Assembly (NCBI GenBank): GCA_014773175.1
Contig: VXCM01003096.1
Coordinates: 96,018 to 160,017, forward strand
DNA: 64,000 nt
Direction of reading: 5' to 3'
Origin: Lucifuga dentata
Lineage: Eukaryota; Chordata; Actinopteri; Ophidiiformes; Bythitidae
How positions within the stretch are numbered: position 1 is the stretch's first letter; the number at the start of each line of letters is the position of its first letter. A program made the translations under genes and the position numbers. The notes under the pieces were generated by a model that searched no databases, had not been told where the DNA came from, and saw only the letters and a list, made by a program, of their open reading frames with translations. Of the stretch, positions 41,831-50,800 are shown piece by piece.

Positions 41831-44800
41831 TAAACCAATGGGCCTCTGGAACAGTAATATGAAGACTCGGGTATAATGTATTGAGTTTATGATTTTTGCT
41901 CACCACAACCTGTTAAATGCTGTTTAATGGAGAAGAAAAAGAGTGAGTGAAACCTCACCAATGCAGTTACAGGAAGGTAATCTTTTATTATTACCATTAT
42001 GATTAATATTATTATTATTCTTATTCTGAACATAATAAAGCATCCAACCTAGTAAAGCCATGACAACTGAGCTACATTCAGCCGAGACACAGTGCGACAG
42101 GAAGTAGCCTACACCTTTTGTCACAGCTTGGAGCCAATGTCCTGTACAGGCCCCTGCTAACAGAGGCCATTCTGGAAAGCCCTCAGATGTTAGCTTCCAA
42201 AATGTCACTGTGAATGTGTTTCTAGAAGGGTTGCAGTACATGCAGTTCACATCCACCACCACATGACATGAGTCGCGGGTCATGGCCAGGGGGAGTACAG
42301 CAGTGGAACAACTTTAGGTTATTCCAGTCAGGGAATGCAGGAAATTGGGATATAAACAGTAAAGGGGGCCACATTGCACTTCCTCTCCAGTGATTCCCTG
42401 GGAATAAAGCATTTCTTTACAACAAACCCCCTGAGTTTAGCGCAGATTTCACAAAACAGTGACCACAAGATCAGAAGCTCAATAGCATTACAGATTCTTT
42501 TTTTTTTTTTTATTTTCTATACTTTGTTAAAGCCAATTGTCCACCACGGGGAAAAAAGCCAAAGTATGAAAAATGTTACAACTCTGACGCATATTTTCCC
42601 CAACAATCAGCAACAAATAAACTAAAAAACGAACATCTGGCATATTGCCTGAGAGTCCTTTGAAGGCAGAGAACATGATGCCAGAGGACAAGCTGAAACA
42701 GCATCAAAACAATGACATCTCCAAATGGAATGTGGAGCCTGGGTGATAATACTCAGATGGTACATGTTAAACAAGCTGTGCTGACAGTGGGCAAACCTAA
42801 GAGAAAATATTGATGATCACATTTTAACTATCCTTAGTTCAGTGAAAACCCACTGAGAAATAATCATATACAAGCTATACAGTAAGGTTCCCTCATCTAT
42901 TTACAGCCAAGTCAGAAAGCAAATGTCAATTCAGCTGAATACAATCAACACATATAGCTTTAACAAACAACAAAAGTACGTTGAGATTTTACCTATAAAG
43001 GTTAACAAAACTGATTATAAAACAAGTTCATATGACGTTTTAGAAAAGATGAGACCTTTATGGGGATTAAGTATACTCAGTCATTCTGAAGTGGCAGCAA
43101 AACAGCCCCTCAACTTGGCTCAACACAATCCATTCACTTAATAGAACCACGACTCAAATGAATAACTTCAACATTTCCAGGCAACAAACTCGAGGCATGT
43201 CCTTGAGAAATGATTGATGCAGAAAGACTGTGACATGTCCTTGAGCTATTAGGAATTACATTTAATTTTTACAGCTCGGCAACCTTTAAATAGACTGCAT
43301 GTTCCCAATTAGCTCTCCAAAAGCAGAAGTAACTGATTCCCCAACACCAAAGCAATAAGAGAACAGAGTTTATGTCGTCATACTTCATGGCCTTCATATT
43401 CCACACTTCCTTTTCAATGAAGAACGTATTTTCGCTGAGGTCCAGAAATATCCCAGTATGGAATGTCTCTTTTTACTGAGACTGGATGAAGATTGAGCTG
43501 CTTAGCTCATAAGAATGGGACCACTAATACAAGATCACCAGACAAACTGGAGTCAGATAAGGGTGTTATATACAATGCTTCAGCATTCCAGGTTGATTCT
43601 TTACAATCCAGTGACCAACTGGAAGAGACCTGAATGCTCTCACAATTTATTTTACAGAAACAAAGTGATCTCACATCACCATTTGTATTCTAAGGTCACT
43701 GAATTCTTCAATATGATCCTCTATCCATCCCCAACCTGGATGAGGCCAGGATCTTCCCACAGTTAGTCATGGGACTGCTGGCAAGCTAAGAGGACTTGGA
43801 GGCATATGCGTCTTTCCATCTGTTGCTCACTCACTGCTTTCCAAACCCCTTCCTCTGTCAGCAGCCATCTGCTTCCAGCTCTACCCCACTGGCAGGAAAC
43901 ATGAGCACTTCCAGCATAGGATATGGATGGTGCACAAACTGAAAAAAAAAAACCCTNGGCAGGAAACATGAGCACTTCCAGCATAGGATATGGATGGTGC
44001 ACAAACTGAAAAAAAAAAACCCTGTGGCAAATTCAATTGACCATTGTCTTAGCCTAAAGGCAATATGATGTAAAAAGGGAATTTTATATATCACAACACA
44101 ATACATCCGTATAGATGGAATGAAAACGCATTGTTGAATATGGTCAGTGAACTTGTATGACGCATTGCAGTGTTTTCACAATTTACTGTCCATCTGGAAA
44201 TTACAAAGTTTACTTCTCTATGATCATGTCACACATTTTGACTAACTTCGCAACTCCCACACAGAAAACAAATCCATATTACATTACCATATGCCCAGAA
44301 AGTCCTAAGTGATCTCACATACATTTTTCCTTTTTTAAAAAAAAAATCTTTTCTGATGAAGCTGCTTTAATATGGCATCACAGATTTACAGAAAGTTGGG
44401 ACAAACATTTATCTCTCTTAAATGACAGACCTCAGAAATTCAACAGTTCTGCCCTTCAATCAAACATTATATCAGAACTACTCCACAATATCCATTAACA
44501 ATGTCACAATATGGCAGCGAAAAACAACCTTCTGATTTCTGCTAAAAAGAGATTCAATTGAGTATATCTCTACAATTTTTGTTGCAAAAAAACTGACCAT
44601 CTCACCCCGCCCCTCCAGATTCAGAATACAAGAAAAAATGTAGTGGCAGAGAGCAAGTCTTTGTTCAATGGCACAATGGAGGACATTCTGCTGTGAAGGA
44701 TAGCATCACATTCAATAAGCAGCCAATGCTATGGTGTTGCAGCAGGGAGAGGACAGCAGGGCTGATGCAGAAATGGCACTCTGACCCCACAGACCTCCCA

Positions 44801-47800
44801 GGCCCTCAGATTCAGGCTCTGTTTACAGCTCAGCAGCTCAGCTCATCTCTGATGACCTGGGGTCAGAAGTGTGGTCCAGTGCTATATATTTCTGAAAGAG
44901 GGTGTGATGAGCATTCTGAAGCTGGAGATGAGAGAAACTGTCTAGGCTAATCACAAAACAGAGAGTCTTTTGTGAGTGACGCAGGTGCAAGTGCTGTTAT
45001 CTGGCAATCATCTGTCAGGGGAATGTTTGTTACTACTACAGTCCAGCGAATAAATCTAGCAGTAATGTATTCTTGATGTAAAATGTTTTTCAAAAGTGCT
45101 CTCTCAGATTAAACCTGACTGACACTTGATGCTTGCCGACAACTCAGAGGTAATGCAGTAATATGGGCTACAGAGGATCTGACACAATGTGAATGGGAAA
45201 TCAAAAGCTTGAGGCCCAGTGCTACTTCAAAAGATGTAAGACGAAATGATGAAAGAACAGGCTGCTGAACACATCCTATAATACCACGTGCAGTATTGTC
45301 CTTCAGAATACTGGTTCTTTTTTATGACATTCTATGCTGGTAGAGGGCGCAGAATGGTCACAAGTCACCTGTGACCAGAAGCAACAGTGAAAGAGGCTTA
45401 CAATCAATGAAAAGAGGAGCTGGCGGCAACTGTAGTTTCTTTTGCAATAAGAAGAATAAGAAGGCAAAGAAGATAAGCAAAGAGATTGAATGTTCATCCT
45501 TTAACTCTGAGTATGAAAGGTGGTGCAGAATTATATCCTGTTAATTTGACAAATGTGGAGTTCAGATGTGTTGCTCCAACAGCAGAAGAATTAGTGAATA
45601 AACCGAAATAAAACTCAAGCTCTGCCTACTGGCCCTCACTAGTGGCAATACCAGTCATATATTTGGACCAAATATAGCCAGGGGAAGTTATCAAAAGTAG
45701 AAAAAACAAAATTTGCCTTAGAGGGCCCTGAACAAAGAACACTGAAAGAGTCTGAATCACCTCACCCTGCAATATGTCTTGTTTGCGGAAAGTTCTACTT
45801 TGTATGAACAATACCGCAGCATTTAACTTTTACTTTATCATTCCTTCCTAGGAAAATTGACATGGGATCTTCATGCACATCTCAAATGTCTGTGTTGTTA
45901 ATCCATGTTACATCACATTTACAGGCCAAACTGAAAGCAGGACAGTGGTCAAGTCAAGTCAAGTCAAGTTTATTTGTATAGCCCAATATCACATGTATAT
46001 TTCCAATAGCATTTAAAGGCCAACTGAGAAGAGGATGAAAAGACATGGACATAATTTCAAATTCCCTACAAAATACCTTAACCACTCACAGTAGCCAGCT
46101 GCTAACAAAACACCAATGGATTTCAACTGCAGTTAAGTACAGGACATGCTCATACTGTAGGTCTTACGGCTGTCGTGCAAAGCCCTTGTCATTTTATTCT
46201 GCAAAAAAAGGTTCAAGAGGTTAGACAAAACTGCCTCTGAAAAAACAGCAAACCAATTACTACCTCTTCCTAAAGAAGCTAATTTGTAATTGTTTACTCG
46301 CTCCAATCTGTGCTTTTTAAGTGGTTCTCTACCCAAACAGGCCACCAGTGAGCCTGTTCCATGTTTCACAGATGTATTTATGTGAAGCCTTATTTAGACA
46401 CAAGATCCACAACTAGTAAATACTTACTGAACTACTCTCTAAACACCAACATTCCACATTAACAGCAATCTTCATTGGCACACCATGAAAAAGACACAGC
46501 TGGTGGTGTTGACTGACATTTCTCTAACTCTATAACAGTTTCTAATCCATATTCACAGACACTGATTTGAAATGTAATGAGAACATTAAGCAGATGTCAA
46601 TTGTCACAAGTATAGCAGAAGTATTTTCCTAACAGTGACAAATTTATTATTGTTATTATTATTGTCCAGTTCGTTAAGTCAAATTCAATCCAACTACACA
46701 CACCTTATCTTCAATAATGATACAGCTAATATGAAAACACAATTCTTAAAGTTGAACTAATGGGATGCACAAAAAGTACAATATGTAACAGCTACGGTGT
46801 GACTGTGGTCAGTGAAAACCATTTTAATTCAGCAATTCCAATGTTTTTCATCTCAGTGGCCAGAGGAAATTAATCACAGTTTGGGAGCAATGGAAAAGAT
46901 GCATTATCATCATTCCCTGCTTATGATTAGCAGATGAGCTCTCTGTTCATGTTCTCCTCGGCAATTGGCTGGAAAAAAGATGCAGTGTGTACCAGGGAGC
47001 TGTTTAGGTACTTACACAATGCCAACAGAGTGCTCTGAGGCTTCAGTCTGTGCACTTTTTGTATCTCTCTGTGTCATCCCCTCTGCTATTTGACTACACA
47101 ATGCGCCATTGTTTAGCTTATTAGCCCTTTCTTGAAATCCCAAGCACCCTTCTTGAGTAGCTGTGGATTTGGGTAGCAGAGTTTGGCCTTGCTCTGACAT
47201 TGGACTGGCAATTTTAAATATGTGGCTAAAGACATCTATTCACCCCAGCAGATAACTTCCCAACACTGTCAACACACTCACAACAACGTCAGCACCATAA
47301 GAGTCAGACTGAGGTCAGAGCAACAATGTCCTGGAATCATAACCTGCTGTCAAGAGAGTGTGATGCCATCCTGAGGTTAAAATAGCAGGAAACAGTCAAA
47401 TGTCAGTCAAAGTCGCTATCTATTATGAATATAGAAAACTATAGGTGGTCAGTCTGCATATACCTCCATATGTGAACATGTCTCTGTAACTATTTACATA
47501 ATAACTTGAGAATGTTAAATAAATTTGATAAGAATATAAAGTGGGATAGCAATCAGAACTCCCATTGCAAATAGAACCAAGAAACGTATCCCCATGGCAT
47601 GGCCTCATTAATGGAATCCTCCTCCACATTGAAATGAACTGCTAAAAATATAAGTGAAATTGCATTACAGATACAAATCTCAGCGACTGCCCTCATGTCT
47701 CAGTGATCTGCATTTTATTCTTCCCACCAAACCCTTACACATTTATTTCCCATAATCAAATCCTTCAGTAAATCCAGACTTCAACTCTTGTGATATCATT

Positions 47801-50800
47801 TCAAAACTAACCTTCTTTCTTAGCTGCTGATCCACTTTTGAGTCAGGAAATGCATCTAAACAGAACCTCTATCTGCTATTCCACATTATTAATTATGCAA
47901 TAAGATCATGGTGTCCAATATCTTGCCAGATGCATGTTTGGTATTCATCAGCTCAACTTGTTTAGCTCACATACTGTTATACATATCATACAGATGTATG
48001 TATCAGTGTCAGAGCCGTAATTTCTCACCTAAGGTCAAAGTAAGATTCTGTTTCAGTTTGAGGGATAAGAAACCATTTGTCCTAGCAGACAAACCATATA
48101 TAACACAGTGTGCATAAATAGATGAATAAACAAGATTAATATTTTGATTTCTAATAATAATGTTATGTAACTCAAATGCATACTGGGGATGGAGTTTAAC
48201 CTACAAATGGTTGACCACTGATGCTGTACAATTCTCAGATGGATTTCCTTTGCTTGGCTGATAAAGAGACAGTTTAATATGTCTCAAAGTTTAAATCCCT
48301 GCTGCATCACAGTGAGGCTTTAAGATGGCCACTGGCGAGAGAACTAGCCAAAGTAATTGCTGTGATGATTAATGTTGTGATATCAAAAGCCTTAAGAGAG
48401 TTGGTTGTCACTGAAAAACAAATAATTCTCCCATAATTACCTGTTTTTCCCTGTAAAATGAAATAAAAAAAAATCCTATTTTATAAATAAATACAATTGA
48501 TTACATATAGTTTTTCTGCCTTTTAATCATGTTTTTTTTCTCTTTTATGTATTGAGATTTCTATGTATTTTTATATAATTATTCAATTATTAATTTCTGA
48601 TCTTTACTGATTCTGTGTACAGTAGCATTATGTGCAAACATTTGCTCTTATTCTTTTTAGCTACATCCAGAAGCTATTCTGTTACTCAGCATGTCCTACT
48701 AGTTTAGAAACAATTTTACTACATACTGTATCTTCCATCATGGGACATACCACATGTATCCGATATCTCCCTTCTTGCTACTTTGTGCACAATATTTACA
48801 CCATTTTTATGCAATAAGTAGTACCATCAAAAATTCTCACAACGGAATGAAAAATATAGTGTCCCTAGCAGGTATAACGCTCAAAAAAAATCACAGTGCT
48901 TTACTTTTGCTCATGAGACGAGCAATGTGTGAATGTGACAATACGCCTGTCAATAATGACACAAAATACTAATGATTCATGAGTGTCATGATTGTATGAG
49001 AACACACTACTGAGGGTTTATCATGTAGGTCGTCGTGATTGAGTGATTGAGGCGGTGCTGTGAGACAGCTTCTACCTGTTGGGTCGGCTGTCGAGACAAG
49101 GACTAAACCTAGTTCAAGACAAAAGACAATGTTCAATGGATGCACTCATTAACAATATCCTTAGGCTATGGCAAAGCTTGATCATTCCAGTACAGTTGGT
49201 AAACCACAGGTTTGTCATGTGAGCAATCCTACCTTCTAAACCAAAGACTGTCTCTATTTATTACATGCACACTGGCTGACCTAGTTATTCTCACATCTAA
49301 TCATAAATTTCATGCTTCCTGTATTCACACTAGTTAAAGAGTCCAAATAAAAAGGCAGCCATCACCTCTTCTTACATATCTGTTATGTGATTGCTGTATA
49401 AATTGGATCACTAAAGCCAGCTTGTGTTCTGAACATCAATCACTGCAAAAGGGAAAGATGTGAGGCTAAAAAAAAAAACAAAAAACAAAACAATAACAAC
49501 CCAAACCCAGCATTATGCATCACCATTGTCAGTTTGGTATATATTATATAAACGTCTTATTAATCAACCAATGACAGAAAAAGATTAGTGAGAATGGGGA
49601 TTCATTTTGTGAGGACTGTGATTTCTATTCAGTCTTTCTTCAGCATTTTCAACTAAATGCATGAGCCACTGGTTCCTTAGCAACAGACTCTGCAATGATG
49701 CAAGATTGAAGAGGAAAGGATCTGCAGTTCCACAGTGCAGGTGAAGACAAGTCAGCCAGTATCTCCTGTTGCAGCTCTTCAAAGCCCCTTTTACACTTAT
49801 TAAGACCATTGCATCTCATTTAACAGTATAAAAGCACTACAATACATCAAAGACAAGTGCAATGCTTTCATATAAGGAAATAAAAATATTAGTTATGCCT
49901 TATGACATACAGTACATATATCACTAGACCCTATATGCCTATACACAGGGTCTAATAACAGCACTTCATTACCACTGTCCATGCAGTTAAAGGAAAAGCC
50001 CACCTTGAATCCCTAAACAATCTACCATGTATTTCTTTGCCTGTTTTTTATCTCGATGGTGTATTTTTGCTCTGGGGTTTTACAGTTTGAAGTGTCTGTG
50101 CTTGAAGGTGTGGCTACAATAGCCCAACATTATAGTCTCTCTTTTTTTTTTTTTAATTCCTGCAGATACCCAGTACTGGATACAGAATACAGACATCAGT
50201 ATTATATATTCAATTCATGCTTACCTTCCACTTCATCCCTGAACTAGAAGACCTTGTAAATGAAAACAACTGTAAAGGATAATGTTGGATAATTGTATAT
50301 TTTTTTATTATTTTCAACAAATCCCATGACAATACCAGCATGATGTAATATTTTAGCCCATATCAAACCTTAACAGTAAATGTCAGGTTTTGCAGTGCAA
50401 TCTTTACTAACAATCACACAGAGAAATTGGAAAAGTTACAGAGGCACCAATTTTTCCATCACAGCCATAAGATATGTGGTGTTTTGATTAATAGCAGAGA
50501 TCATAACTATGACCCATTGTTCTATATGGCCATCAATAATTTGATATGGGTATCAATAAAGCAATGTTGTTGATATTTTAGCTTATTGTCTTTGTTTTTG
50601 GACTTTAATTTTAAATTCTACATTTGGGTCTTGCAGTTCTCACCTCCCATAAAACACGAGGATGCTAGGCCATGAAAGAACAAAGTGATTTTCTCGGGAG
50701 TTTGTGCAGACCAAAAAAGAGGTAAATGGTGAGAGATTATAAGACTTAAATTTGTCACATGGCCAGAAATAGGACTCCAAAAGGGAAGCTCATGTTCCTC

